From NCBI GenBank assembly GCA_934178475.1, contig CAKPQH010000003.1:1-64000 (forward strand): 64,000 bases of DNA, given 5' to 3'. This document shows, piece by piece, positions 24,394 to 33,673 of this stretch; position 1 is the stretch's first letter; each line of letters begins with the position of its first letter. The DNA comes from an uncultured Clostridia bacterium. Lineage in GTDB: Bacteria; Bacillota; Clostridia; TANB77; CAG-508. Both the position numbers and the translations under genes were made by a program. The notes under the pieces were generated by a model that made no database searches, was not told the DNA's origin, and was given only the letters and a program-made list of their open reading frames with translations.

Positions 24394-26787
24394 ATGAAAA
24401 ATAAATATGAAATAAACTATAGAGATTTAAAAATGACATGTAATCCAAATGTATTCGATTTTGAGACAACAGAAGAGTTAGACCCAATATCAACAGGAAT
24501 TGGTCAGGAAAGAGGTATCAAGGCTTTAGAGTTTGGATTGAATGTTGATGCAAAAGGATATAATTTATATGTAGAAGGACCAAGTGGTGTTGGAAAAACT
24601 ATGTATACAAAAAATTATTTAGATAAAATTGCAAAAAAGAAAAAAGTACCTCAAGATTGGTGCTATATATATAATTTTGATAATCCTAATGAACCAATAG
24701 CAGTTTCTCTTCCAGCAGGACAAGGAAAAGAATTTAAAGAAAATATGGAATGTTTTATCAAAGAAATAAAAAAAGATATTAAAAGTACTTTTAATAATGA
24801 TGATTTTGAAAAAGAAAAAAAATTAATAAAGCAAGAATTTGAAAATAAAAGAGAAATTTTAATGATGAAACTTTCACAAGATGCTGCTAAGTATAATTTT
24901 CAAATAAAATCTGCACAAAATGGTATTTATATGATGCCAGTATATGAGGGAAAAGCTTTAAAAGAAGAAGAATTTAATAAATTAGAGGAAGAAATAAGAA
25001 ATGAATATGAAGAAAAATCTACCACTGTTCAAGAAATGATTATGGAGGCTATAAGTGTCATAAAAGAAATAGAACGCGCTTCTGATAAAAAGATTTCTGA
25101 GTGGCAATCAAATGTAGCTCTTCTTACTGTAAATGTTCATATTAATTTATTAAAATCAAAGTATAAAAGAAATAAAAAAATTAATAATTTCTTAAATTTA
25201 GTAAAACAAGATGTACTTAAAAATGTACCTGTATTTTTGAAAGATGATAACGAAAATAATAATGGACAACAAAATGTAAATACAAATCCATTACAACAAA
25301 AAACAGATCCTTGTTTGAATTATAGAGTAAATCTATTTGTGGATAATAGTCATTTAGAGGGGGCACCTGTAATAATGGATTCTAATTACACATATCATAA
25401 TATATTTGGTAAATTAGAATATGAGAATTATTTTGGAGCATTAAAGACAGATTATACTATGCTTAAAACAGGTTTATTGCAGAAAGCAAATGGTGGGTAT
25501 ATTATATTCCAGGCAAAAGATTTATTAGCTAATCCAATGTGTTATGAGGCACTAAAAAAAGCATTAAGAATAAAAGAACTGGGAATAGAAAATACTGTAG
25601 ATCAAAGATCATCAATGGTTATGGTTTCTTTAAAACCTGAGCCAATTCCTCTTAATTTAAAAGTTATATTAATTGGAGATGCTAGTATTTATAATGCTTT
25701 ATTATCTATGGATGAAGATTTTAGAAAGTTATTTAAAATTGAAGTTGATTGGGAAGATGAAGCAATTGTTAATAAGGAAAATGTAAATAATTTAGCAAGA
25801 GTTGTAGGAGATTATTGTAAAAATGAAGAATTGCCACCTCTTGATAAATATGCAATGTCTAGAGTAATTGAATATTCTTCTAAACTTGCAGGAGATCAAA
25901 ATAAAATATCAACAATGTTTAACGAAATATTTGTTATTGTTGGAGAAGCTGGAACTTGGGCTAAAATGGCAAAATCAAAGATTATAACAGAAGAATTTAT
26001 TGAAAAAGCATTGAAGGAAAGACAAGAAAGAGTAAAAAAATATGATGAAAAATATTCAGAATTAATTAAACAAAATAGTTTACTTATAAATACAACAGGA
26101 ACTAGAGTTGGTGAATTGAATGGTCTTACTATTATGAAAATTGGGGATTATTCTTTTGGAAAACCTGCTAAAATAACTGTAAATACTTATACTGGCAAAA
26201 GTGGTATTATAAATATTGAAAGAGAAGTTGAACTTTCAGGTTCTTCACATTCAAAAGGTGTTTTAATTTTAAATGGATTTTTGGGACAAAGGTTTGCACA
26301 GGATATACCATTATCTCTTACTGCAAGTATATGTTTTGAACAATTATATAATGGAGTAGATGGAGATAGTGCATCAAGTACTGAACTTTATGGATTGCTT
26401 TCAAGCTTATCTGGAGTTGGAATTAACCAATCTATTGCAGTTACGGGTTCTGTAAATCAAAAAGGAGAAATTCAACCTATTGGAGGAGTAAATGAAAAAA
26501 TAGAAGGTTTCTATAATATTTGTAAAATGAGAGGATTGGATGGAACTCATGGAGTTATGATTCCAGTACAAAATGTTAAAAATCTACAATTATCTGACGA
26601 AATAATTACAAGTGTTAAAAATAAAGAATTTACTATATATGCAATATCTACAATTGATGAGGGAATAGAAGTTTTAACTGGTGTTCCAGCAGGAAAAAAA
26701 GATAAGGAAGGAAAATTTCCGGCAGGAACTATAAATTATTTGGTGTATGAAAAATTAAAAAAATATGCAGAAGTAAGTGGAAAATAA
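24394..26787 (+). CDS. LonB-like AAA+ ATP-dependent protease
   Basis: 797-residue protein of the Lon-related family with an AAA_32-type ATPase region and C-terminal S16 protease domain. Walker A GPSGVGKT is near residue 64. A long helical insert lies at about 120-290. The Ser-Lys catalytic dyad is visible as GDSASSTELYG (about 655) and GGVNEKIEGFYN (about 697). Relatives lack the LonA N-terminal substrate domain and are soluble. In spore-formers LonB acts in the forespore, but this longer variant is a general clostridial type with unknown substrates. It has its own promoter and TGGAGG upstream of the ATG; the next gene follows 23 nt later and may be co-transcribed. Confidence 0.92.
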   Translation: MKNKYEINYRDLKMTCNPNVFDFETTEELDPISTGIGQERGIKALEFGLNVDAKGYNLYVEGPSGVGKTMYTKNYLDKIAKKKKVPQDWCYIYNFDNPNEPIAVSLPAGQGKEFKENMECFIKEIKKDIKSTFNNDDFEKEKKLIKQEFENKREILMMKLSQDAAKYNFQIKSAQNGIYMMPVYEGKALKEEEFNKLEEEIRNEYEEKSTTVQEMIMEAISVIKEIERASDKKISEWQSNVALLTVNVHINLLKSKYKRNKKINNFLNLVKQDVLKNVPVFLKDDNENNNGQQNVNTNPLQQKTDPCLNYRVNLFVDNSHLEGAPVIMDSNYTYHNIFGKLEYENYFGALKTDYTMLKTGLLQKANGGYIIFQAKDLLANPMCYEALKKALRIKELGIENTVDQRSSMVMVSLKPEPIPLNLKVILIGDASIYNALLSMDEDFRKLFKIEVDWEDEAIVNKENVNNLARVVGDYCKNEELPPLDKYAMSRVIEYSSKLAGDQNKISTMFNEIFVIVGEAGTWAKMAKSKIITEEFIEKALKERQERVKKYDEKYSELIKQNSLLINTTGTRVGELNGLTIMKIGDYSFGKPAKITVNTYTGKSGIINIEREVELSGSSHSKGVLILNGFLGQRFAQDIPLSLTASICFEQLYNGVDGDSASSTELYGLLSSLSGVGINQSIAVTGSVNQKGEIQPIGGVNEKIEGFYNICKMRGLDGTHGVMIPVQNVKNLQLSDEIITSVKNKEFTIYAISTIDEGIEVLTGVPAGKKDKEGKFPAGTINYLVYEKLKKYAEVSGK

Positions 26788-26810
26788 ACGACAAAGAAAG
26801 GAAATAAGAT

Positions 26811-29800
26811 ATGAGGATTTCCAAAAATGAAAAAGGTATTACATTAATTGCACTAACTATTACGATTATAGTTTTGATGATAGTTACAAGTATAACAATT
26901 GTTAATATGGAAAGTTCTATGAAAATAAAAAGAGTTAATAAGTTGTATAATGATATTTCTAATTTGAAAACTAAGATAGATGCTTATTATATAGAACATA
27001 AAGAATTACCAATATTAGAACAGTATTGCGAATCTCAAGCTGAATTAAAATCAATATTAGAAACAAATGGTGTTTCTAATATTCAGTTGGATAAAAATGA
27101 TGATGAATATTATTATGTTATAGATTTATCTAAAATAGAAGGGTTAACATTAAGCTATGGTAAAGAATATAATAGTGATTTGAGTACTGATAAGGGAAGA
27201 AAAGACTTATATATTATTAACAATAGAAGTCATCAGATATATTATCCTAAAACAGTTTCTTTTAATAAAAAATATTATTATTCTTATTTAGGCAGTGATA
27301 AAACAATCACTATAGGAGAGATAAGTAGCGTAAACGGAGAGATTAATGCTATTTCAGAAAATATAGAGATGAATTATTCTATTTTATCTGGAACAAAGGT
27401 AAAATTAATTACCAATATAATAATAACAGATGAAGGAAAGGAAAATTGTAAATATCAATTTGCATGGAGTAGTAATAGTGAAAATGCTACTAATTATAAA
27501 GATTTTCCTAGTGTAACTGATTGGAGTCAAACAATTTCATTAGAAAGTGAAAAACTTGGAGCAGGAAGTTATTGGCTATATATAAAAAGAATAAATGAAA
27601 TTGGAAATGAAGAAATAAAAAAAGTTAAGTTTAATAGTGAAGGTGACAATATATTACCAGTTGTTATAGAGGAAAAATCAATTATTTTGAACGTTTTAAA
27701 TTCTAATGAAAAAGTGGGAGTTAAAATATCTTTTAATAATGTTCAAATTGAAGATTTGAAATATGGAATAGGGACTTCAGTAGAAGAAGCAAAAAGCAAA
27801 TTAAGTAAATTCCCAAAGGATTTAATAGATGAAAACTTAGATGAAAATATAACGGAATATAGTATAATGGAGGAAGATGGAATTGACTTAACAAAATATT
27901 TATATGTACAAGGGAAGGAAAAAGACAAAGAGAATATTACATCTGCATATATATATCTTCTTCAAGAGGCTAATAGCGTTGATTCAGAAACTTCAATGTA
28001 TAACTGTTTGAATACAGAGATTGTTGATGGAAGAATTTATGGTAATACGGTACAAGAAACTAGAAGTGGTAAGAATTTATTCGATATTAAAAAGTATTTT
28101 AGCCAATATTTAGATAATGATAATAACATGGTATATAGTAAAAATGATTTTGTAACTATACATAATAATAAAGTATATATAGATGCAAAGGAGAATACTC
28201 GATATACAATTAGTTTTGATTATGAAATATATTCTAGTGATACAGGTGAAGGAAATGGCATTGGCATAATTTTTTATGATGAAAATGGAAGAAATCTATC
28301 GAACAAATCTATCATATCCGCTGGTGAAAGAAAAGTTGGAAAATTAGTTCTTACAAGCCCTGCTAAAACAACAGTATCCTATATTGATTTTGCTTATATA
28401 ACGGAAATGAGAGAATGTGAAGAAGTTAAATTGTCTAATATTCAAATAGAGCAAGGAACTATTGCAACTGAATATGAAGCGTATGGAAAAGCACCGTCTC
28501 CAGAATATCCTGGTGAGATTCAAAGTGTAGGAGACAAAACAGTTAATCTAATTAATTATACAAAAATAGCAAATGAAACATCTAAAGGAATATCTTATAA
28601 TAATAATAATGATGGTTCTTTTACTGCAAATGGAACTTTAGCAGCTACTTTATCAGAATATTCTTTGGATATTCCAGAACTGGAACAAGGTGTAGTTTAT
28701 TATGGAAGTTGTGGGCAAGATTTAAATGAAGCTAATAGAAGATATTATTTATTTATAATGATTAAGGATACTACTACTAATGCAGTAAGATATTTCTCCT
28801 CAAATACAACTAATAAAACTTTTACATTAGCGAAAAATGAGAAAGTAACAAGTTTACAAATAAGAATAAATGACCCGACTGCATCATCAATTGTTATTGA
28901 AAATTTAGTATTTAAGCCTATTCTTTGTAAAAATCAAGAATATCAGGGATATGAACCTTATGGGAAATATAAAATACCGATTAATATAGAAGGTAAAAAT
29001 TTATTTGATATAAGTAAAACAGATACAAATATGACATCTAAGGGATATATGGAAATTGCAAATAATGGATATAATATATTGAAAACGGAAAGTTTTCGTA
29101 ATGGAAATTCTATTGGTATTTTTTCAACATTGGTTCCAAATTTGAAAGTAGGAGACAAATTTAAAGTAGATTTTGAAACAAATGCAATAAGAGATGACAA
29201 AGATGTTAATTATATTTATTTGAATCTTTATGGAAATACCTTAAGAAAAGGAATAGAATATACAGCAACTCAAGAAATGTTAGATAGTAAAATGTATATA
29301 TATAGTGGAGGAACGGAGAATTGTTATTATAAGAATATAATGATATATCTTAGTGAATATACAAGCGAATTTGAAGCATATGTAGAACCTGTAGTTACAA
29401 ATATATATTTGAATGAACCACTTAGAAAAATAGGAGATTTTTCTGATTATATTGATTTGAAAACAGGAAAGGTTGTAAGAGCCATACAAGGAATGCATAT
29501 AACAAGCAATTTAGGATGGAGCGATAATTGGTTTCCAGATGCATTGGTGTTTAATTTGAAAAAAGAACAATATTCAAATACTGGACATGAAACAAAAGTT
29601 TTAACCCCGTATTCTACAAGATGGAGTTTTGGAATTACAAATGTAGGTGGAACAGCGATGGGATTTAGATATTGTAATGACTGGGGATTTACGTCAATGG
29701 ATGATATGAAGAATTGGCTAGATAATCATCCAGATATGTGGGCCTATTATCCACTTGCTCAGTCGAAAGAGGAAGATGTTATAATACCAGATATAATTCT

Positions 29801-29885
29801 TACTTCAAAAACATCAATTTTAAGAGTAAATACTGAAATAAAACCATCATATATAGAATGCAAGTATTTTTCTAATATAGATTAA
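26811..29885 (+). CDS. Prepilin-like protein with large phage-tail-like ectodomain
   Basis: 1024 residues. N-terminus EKGITLIALTITIIVLMIVT is prepilin-like, followed by an amphipathic helix (about 30-65) as in pilins. The long ectodomain is beta-rich. From about residue 410 it contains repeated modules with SGKNLFDI, IEQGTIATEYEAYGKAPSPEYPGEIQSVGD and LREPL-like KIGDFSDYIDLKTGKVVR. These are typical of phage tail/minor structural proteins and surface adhesins of Firmicutes. Two copies of the GKNLFDI module (about 420 and 735) are visible. This suggests a surface fibre displayed on a pilin-type anchor. It follows the LonB-like gene by 23 nt. No variable-region composition shift is seen at the 3' end. 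Confidence 0.75.
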   Translation: MRISKNEKGITLIALTITIIVLMIVTSITIVNMESSMKIKRVNKLYNDISNLKTKIDAYYIEHKELPILEQYCESQAELKSILETNGVSNIQLDKNDDEYYYVIDLSKIEGLTLSYGKEYNSDLSTDKGRKDLYIINNRSHQIYYPKTVSFNKKYYYSYLGSDKTITIGEISSVNGEINAISENIEMNYSILSGTKVKLITNIIITDEGKENCKYQFAWSSNSENATNYKDFPSVTDWSQTISLESEKLGAGSYWLYIKRINEIGNEEIKKVKFNSEGDNILPVVIEEKSIILNVLNSNEKVGVKISFNNVQIEDLKYGIGTSVEEAKSKLSKFPKDLIDENLDENITEYSIMEEDGIDLTKYLYVQGKEKDKENITSAYIYLLQEANSVDSETSMYNCLNTEIVDGRIYGNTVQETRSGKNLFDIKKYFSQYLDNDNNMVYSKNDFVTIHNNKVYIDAKENTRYTISFDYEIYSSDTGEGNGIGIIFYDENGRNLSNKSIISAGERKVGKLVLTSPAKTTVSYIDFAYITEMRECEEVKLSNIQIEQGTIATEYEAYGKAPSPEYPGEIQSVGDKTVNLINYTKIANETSKGISYNNNNDGSFTANGTLAATLSEYSLDIPELEQGVVYYGSCGQDLNEANRRYYLFIMIKDTTTNAVRYFSSNTTNKTFTLAKNEKVTSLQIRINDPTASSIVIENLVFKPILCKNQEYQGYEPYGKYKIPINIEGKNLFDISKTDTNMTSKGYMEIANNGYNILKTESFRNGNSIGIFSTLVPNLKVGDKFKVDFETNAIRDDKDVNYIYLNLYGNTLRKGIEYTATQEMLDSKMYIYSGGTENCYYKNIMIYLSEYTSEFEAYVEPVVTNIYLNEPLRKIGDFSDYIDLKTGKVVRAIQGMHITSNLGWSDNWFPDALVFNLKKEQYSNTGHETKVLTPYSTRWSFGITNVGGTAMGFRYCNDWGFTSMDDMKNWLDNHPDMWAYYPLAQSKEEDVIIPDIILTSKTSILRVNTEIKPSYIECKYFSNID

Positions 29886-29952
29886 TAATTATGAATTGAG
29901 TTTATGATATTTTTGAATTTAAATATTAAAAAAAGTGAGAGGGTCTACATAT

Positions 29953-30498
29953 TCACCGGTTAACTCTAATACCGAAGTGAAGATGTGGGCCTGTTGTTGC
30001 TCCATTAGTCGGAAGGCCATTTTTGTCTTTGTAAATATTACCAGGAACATTGTATACATATTTAGGTCCTACATAACCAATTATTTGTCCTTTTTTTATG
30101 TTTTGATTTAATTCAACAATAAAATTAGGATTGCAATGACAATAAGAATATTTTATTTCTGAATTATTAGAGTCTGTTAATGTTATTGTGTAGCCACCGC
30201 CACCTAGGAACCCTAAGAAAGATATTATACCATCTGTTACGGAAACAAAAAAGCTTCCTTCAGGCGCTCCGATATCAATTCCTTTATGATAACTAGATGC
30301 TCCACTAGTTGGTGCATTTCTTTTTCCATAATATGAATTTATAGTATAATAATTAGGGGAAGGCCAAAGTAAAGAGCCATCATCTATAAAATCTATTATT
30401 TTAATATCATTGTTTATTGAATAAATAGGAATAAAAAATATAGAGATAAATATTATTAGAATAATAATATATGTTATAAAATTATTGTAAGAAAAAAT
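29953..30498 (-). CDS. M23 (LytM) peptidase with no ATG/GTG/TTG start
   Basis: An open minus-strand frame encodes a complete small M23 enzyme: a hydrophobic N-terminus (FITYIIILIIFISIFF), then WPSPNYYTINSYYGKRNAPT, YHKGIDIGAPEGS (zinc H and D), and GPHLHFGIR (HxH) before the stop at 29955-29953. The frame is open for more than 180 codons but contains no ATG, GTG or TTG at all. An ATT at 30498-30496 lies 6-7 nt after AAGGCGG, a close match to the ribosome binding site, so ATT is the probable start, giving 181 residues. Otherwise the start codon has been lost. Homology is clear; expression is uncertain. Confidence 0.7.
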   Translation of the reverse strand: MFSYNNFITYIIILIIFISIFFIPIYSINNDIKIIDFIDDGSLLWPSPNYYTINSYYGKRNAPTSGASSYHKGIDIGAPEGSFFVSVTDGIISFLGFLGGGGYTITLTDSNNSEIKYSYCHCNPNFIVELNQNIKKGQIIGYVGPKYVYNVPGNIYKDKNGLPTNGATTGPHLHFGIRVNR

Positions 30499-30576
30499 GT
30501 TAAACCGCCTTTCTAAAAATGCTAAATAAAATTTAAAATATTATAGAATCTAAATATAAAAATGTCAACTGTTTTG

Positions 30577-30605
30577 TTGATATTTTTTTTGTGTTATATT
30601 ATAAT
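30577..30605 (+). promoter_or_regulatory. Promoter of the inactive-subtilase gene
   Basis: TTGATA at 30577-30582 and TATAAT at 30600-30605, 17-nt spacer, 25 nt before the start codon. Confidence 0.75.
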
Positions 30606-30629
30606 AAAATACGATGGAGGAAGCATATT

Positions 30630-32978
30630 ATGAGAATTAACAAAACAAATAAAATATTAATTATAACAGCTTCTGTTTTAGCAGGAATTGCATTAATAGT
30701 TACAATTATATTTTTTATAATAAGCAAAGAAAAAGAAAACGAAATAGTTTACACAGATAAATTAACTTGTAATAATTATTTCTCACAGATAACAATAGAT
30801 TTAACAAACAAAGAAGTAAAAAGAGATTCAAAAGAAACATCTTTAAAAGATGAATTTGGGATTACAGAAGAACAAGAAAAATTTGTTTTAAGTTCAAGAG
30901 ATGAACTTAGAAATTTATTTAATGGATCAAATTTTGATTTTAATATAGAAGATGATATAGCGTATATAAAAAATATATATCAAACTAAAAGATTACTTGT
31001 AAAGTCTGATAAAAATATAAAAAAAGATTTTGATGCAGAAGGAAAAGAACAAATACAAGATGAATTGTATTTGTTTACATATGATACATATGCTAGAACT
31101 AAAGCTGCATATGAGTATTTTTCTTTAGACGATGAAGTGGAGACAGAAATAGATGAAGTTTATTATATAGAAAATATAAATGATGTATCTCAAACGATGT
31201 ATGGAAATGCAAATGAAAATGAAGATAATATTTCTTGGGGATATTCAGCAATGGGGTTGGATAACTATAAAAATATAATAAATGAAAATAGAAATGAAAA
31301 AGAAGTTACAGTTGCGACTATTGGGTATGGAATTAATGTTCAAGATGACTTTTTCAAAGATAGAGTAACAGAAGATTATTATAATTTTATTGATAATTCA
31401 ATAGATGTAAAAGAAACAATACCTCAAGGAAGCAGAATTGCTGAAGTTATAATAGGTGGAACAAATAATAATGTAAAAATTATGCCATTAGTTGTTGTAA
31501 ATGAAGAAAATTATTCTTGCATATCTTCAATAATGAAAGCAATTACATATGCTACTAAAAACTCAGATGTTGTTTGTTATGAACTTTTACATACTGAGAA
31601 TAAATTTATAAATGATGCTTTTGCAGCAGCTTTTAAAGAAAATATACCTGTTTCATGTGTTAGCTCAAATTTAAAAGATGAATATCCTGCAAATAATCCA
31701 ACTACAATTGCAGTATCTTCTTTGGATAGAAGTAATAATATAGCTGATTATTCCGGAAAGGGCGATTATATTGATTTTGCTGCTTCAAGTACAGATGTAA
31801 AAGAAATTTTTGATAAATCAGCAACAGTTTCAAAATGGTCTGGTGCACAATATTCAAATGCAAATATTGTAGCTGCTATAGCTTTAATAAAATCATATGA
31901 AAAACAATTTAATATTTTAGAAGTATACAATTTTTTAAGAAACTTTTGTGTTGATTTGGGTAAAGAAGGTAAAGATGAATTATATGGGTATGGAATGCCT
32001 AATTTTAAAGAATTAACGATAGCTGATATAGATAAGAAATCTCCAGAAATAAAGGAAGTTTCTTTTAGTGATGAAAATTGGGAAAAAACTAAAATGGTAA
32101 AAATTGTTGCGAAAGATGATATTAGAATAAATGCATGGCAAATTACAAATGTTGAAGCACAACCTAATGAGTGGAATACATTAGAAACAGTCACTCCTGA
32201 TTTGGATGTTCAAACTGAAATTAATGTTAATGGAAAATATTATATATGGGTAGTTGATACTGCTGGAAATATGCAGTGCAAAGATATAGAAATTACTAAA
32301 GTTGATAGTATTGCTCCAACAATTAATTCTACTATAGATGCTTCGACATTAGATAATGGATACATAACTATAAACGTAACAGCAGAAGATAAAGAATCGG
32401 GACTAGCTGATTTACCATATAGTTGGGATAATAGTAGTTGGAGTGCTAACTTAAATACTTTAAAAGTAACAGATAATGGAACATATACAATTTATGTAAA
32501 AGATAAAATGGGAAACGTATCTAATAAAGAAATAAAAATTTCTAGTTTTGCAAAAGAAGGAAATGCTGAAATTGGAGATGGAATAATTATAAAGAAAATA
32601 TATGTTTCTTCTGAGTGGAATGAAGATACAAATAATAATGTTCAAATTACTTTTAATAATAATATAAAGATAAAAGGATGGCAAATTACTACAAATTCAT
32701 TTGAGCCAAATTATTTTAATTCTATTAATTTAAATGCTACAGATGAAAATACAGAAGGTGGAAATAGTAGTAATGTTAATAGTAATACTAATGGAAATAA
32801 TAATTCTAGTAGTAATAATTCAACTGTTTTAAATAATCATCATAATATTGTACAGGCAAGTTCTAATATTCAGATAACAGCTCAACTTAATATAGATACA
32901 GATTATTATATTTGGGTAAAAGATGAAAATAATAATGTGTATATGCAAAGATTTAAGATTATGAAAGTTGAATATTAA
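30630..32978 (+). CDS. Membrane-anchored pseudo-subtilase (S8 fold, catalytic triad lost)
   Basis: 782 residues: TM anchor (about 9-33), a pro-like region, an S8 peptidase-like domain (about 190-460), then Ig-like modules (about 465-660) and an Asn/Ser-rich C-terminal part. The S8 fold is recognisable from SWGYSAMGLDNYK, NNVKIMPLVVV and DYSGKGDYIDFAAS. All three catalytic positions differ, however: VATIGYGIN has G232 for Asp, GSRIAEVI has R269 for His, and WSGAQYSNANI has Q407 where Ser stands in GTS. It cannot be a serine protease by this mechanism; a binding or scaffold role is inferred. The ATG at 30630 has GGAGG 9 nt upstream. Own promoter at 30577. Confidence 0.82.
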   Translation: MRINKTNKILIITASVLAGIALIVTIIFFIISKEKENEIVYTDKLTCNNYFSQITIDLTNKEVKRDSKETSLKDEFGITEEQEKFVLSSRDELRNLFNGSNFDFNIEDDIAYIKNIYQTKRLLVKSDKNIKKDFDAEGKEQIQDELYLFTYDTYARTKAAYEYFSLDDEVETEIDEVYYIENINDVSQTMYGNANENEDNISWGYSAMGLDNYKNIINENRNEKEVTVATIGYGINVQDDFFKDRVTEDYYNFIDNSIDVKETIPQGSRIAEVIIGGTNNNVKIMPLVVVNEENYSCISSIMKAITYATKNSDVVCYELLHTENKFINDAFAAAFKENIPVSCVSSNLKDEYPANNPTTIAVSSLDRSNNIADYSGKGDYIDFAASSTDVKEIFDKSATVSKWSGAQYSNANIVAAIALIKSYEKQFNILEVYNFLRNFCVDLGKEGKDELYGYGMPNFKELTIADIDKKSPEIKEVSFSDENWEKTKMVKIVAKDDIRINAWQITNVEAQPNEWNTLETVTPDLDVQTEINVNGKYYIWVVDTAGNMQCKDIEITKVDSIAPTINSTIDASTLDNGYITINVTAEDKESGLADLPYSWDNSSWSANLNTLKVTDNGTYTIYVKDKMGNVSNKEIKISSFAKEGNAEIGDGIIIKKIYVSSEWNEDTNNNVQITFNNNIKIKGWQITTNSFEPNYFNSINLNATDENTEGGNSSNVNSNTNGNNNSSSNNSTVLNNHHNIVQASSNIQITAQLNIDTDYYIWVKDENNNVYMQRFKIMKVEY

Positions 32979-33019
32979 AGAAGAAAGGAGTATTAGAAGA
33001 AATTTCTAATAGTTATTAT

Positions 33020-33619
33020 ATGGAAAATAAAAATGTCAAAAGAAAAAAGAAAAATAACAGAAAAAGTAATAAGGGTAAAGTTCTAGAAATAAGTTTAGGA
33101 AAAATTTTGGTGCGAGCAATTATTTTATTAATAATTGCTCTAGGATTTATATGGCTATATAACAATAAGTTTAAAAAGAGTGATAATAAAGTACAAATGA
33201 ATGAAACATTTGATTATTCAAATAGTAATGAATTTAATGATTTAGATATAAAAAATCAAGATTCAGTATTTTCATTATATGCAAAAGATTATGTTGGAGT
33301 ATGGCAAAAATATTATATAAATCAAGAAGATCCTGATTATGAATTAAATATTATTTCAATTGAGGATAAAGTTGTAAGGTTTAATTTTGGTGTAAATAGA
33401 GTTGCACAATTTAAAAACCAAACTGCTCAGTTAGATGGAAATAAAGCTGAGTTTACAACTGAAATTAATAATGAGAGTAGTGATTGGACAATAAAAGGAA
33501 CTATAACTTTTGAAAATAATGTTGTAAAACTAAAGATAAAAGAATCACAATATGAAGATTTAGTTCCAAAAATTGAAATAAAGTTTGAAAACAAGTCAAA
33601 AGAAAGCAAAATAACTTGA
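33020..33619 (+). CDS. Single-pass membrane protein of unknown function
   Basis: 199 residues: a very basic N-terminus (KRKKKNNRKSNKGK), one TM segment (about 32-48, ILVRAIILLIIALGFIWLY) and an extracellular domain of about 145 residues with no cysteine. The segment VGVWQKYYINQEDPDYELNI begins a beta-rich part that looks like a small sandwich domain (strands alternating with N/D turns), similar in style to lipocalin-like or DUF-type domains. I do not recognise a family. It follows the pseudo-subtilase by 41 nt on the same strand, so a shared envelope role is possible. Confidence 0.65.
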   Translation: MENKNVKRKKKNNRKSNKGKVLEISLGKILVRAIILLIIALGFIWLYNNKFKKSDNKVQMNETFDYSNSNEFNDLDIKNQDSVFSLYAKDYVGVWQKYYINQEDPDYELNIISIEDKVVRFNFGVNRVAQFKNQTAQLDGNKAEFTTEINNESSDWTIKGTITFENNVVKLKIKESQYEDLVPKIEIKFENKSKESKIT

Positions 33620-33644
33620 TTTTTAGATAAAAATGTGATATTAT
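33616..33644 (+). promoter_or_regulatory. Promoter of the HipA-like kinase module
   Basis: TTGATT at 33616-33621 and TATTAT at 33639-33644 with a 17-nt spacer. It overlaps the stop codon of the upstream gene, so the kinase pair can be transcribed on its own. Confidence 0.6.
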
Positions 33645-33673
33645 GTTAACATATTGTCTGTGGAGAGAATTTT

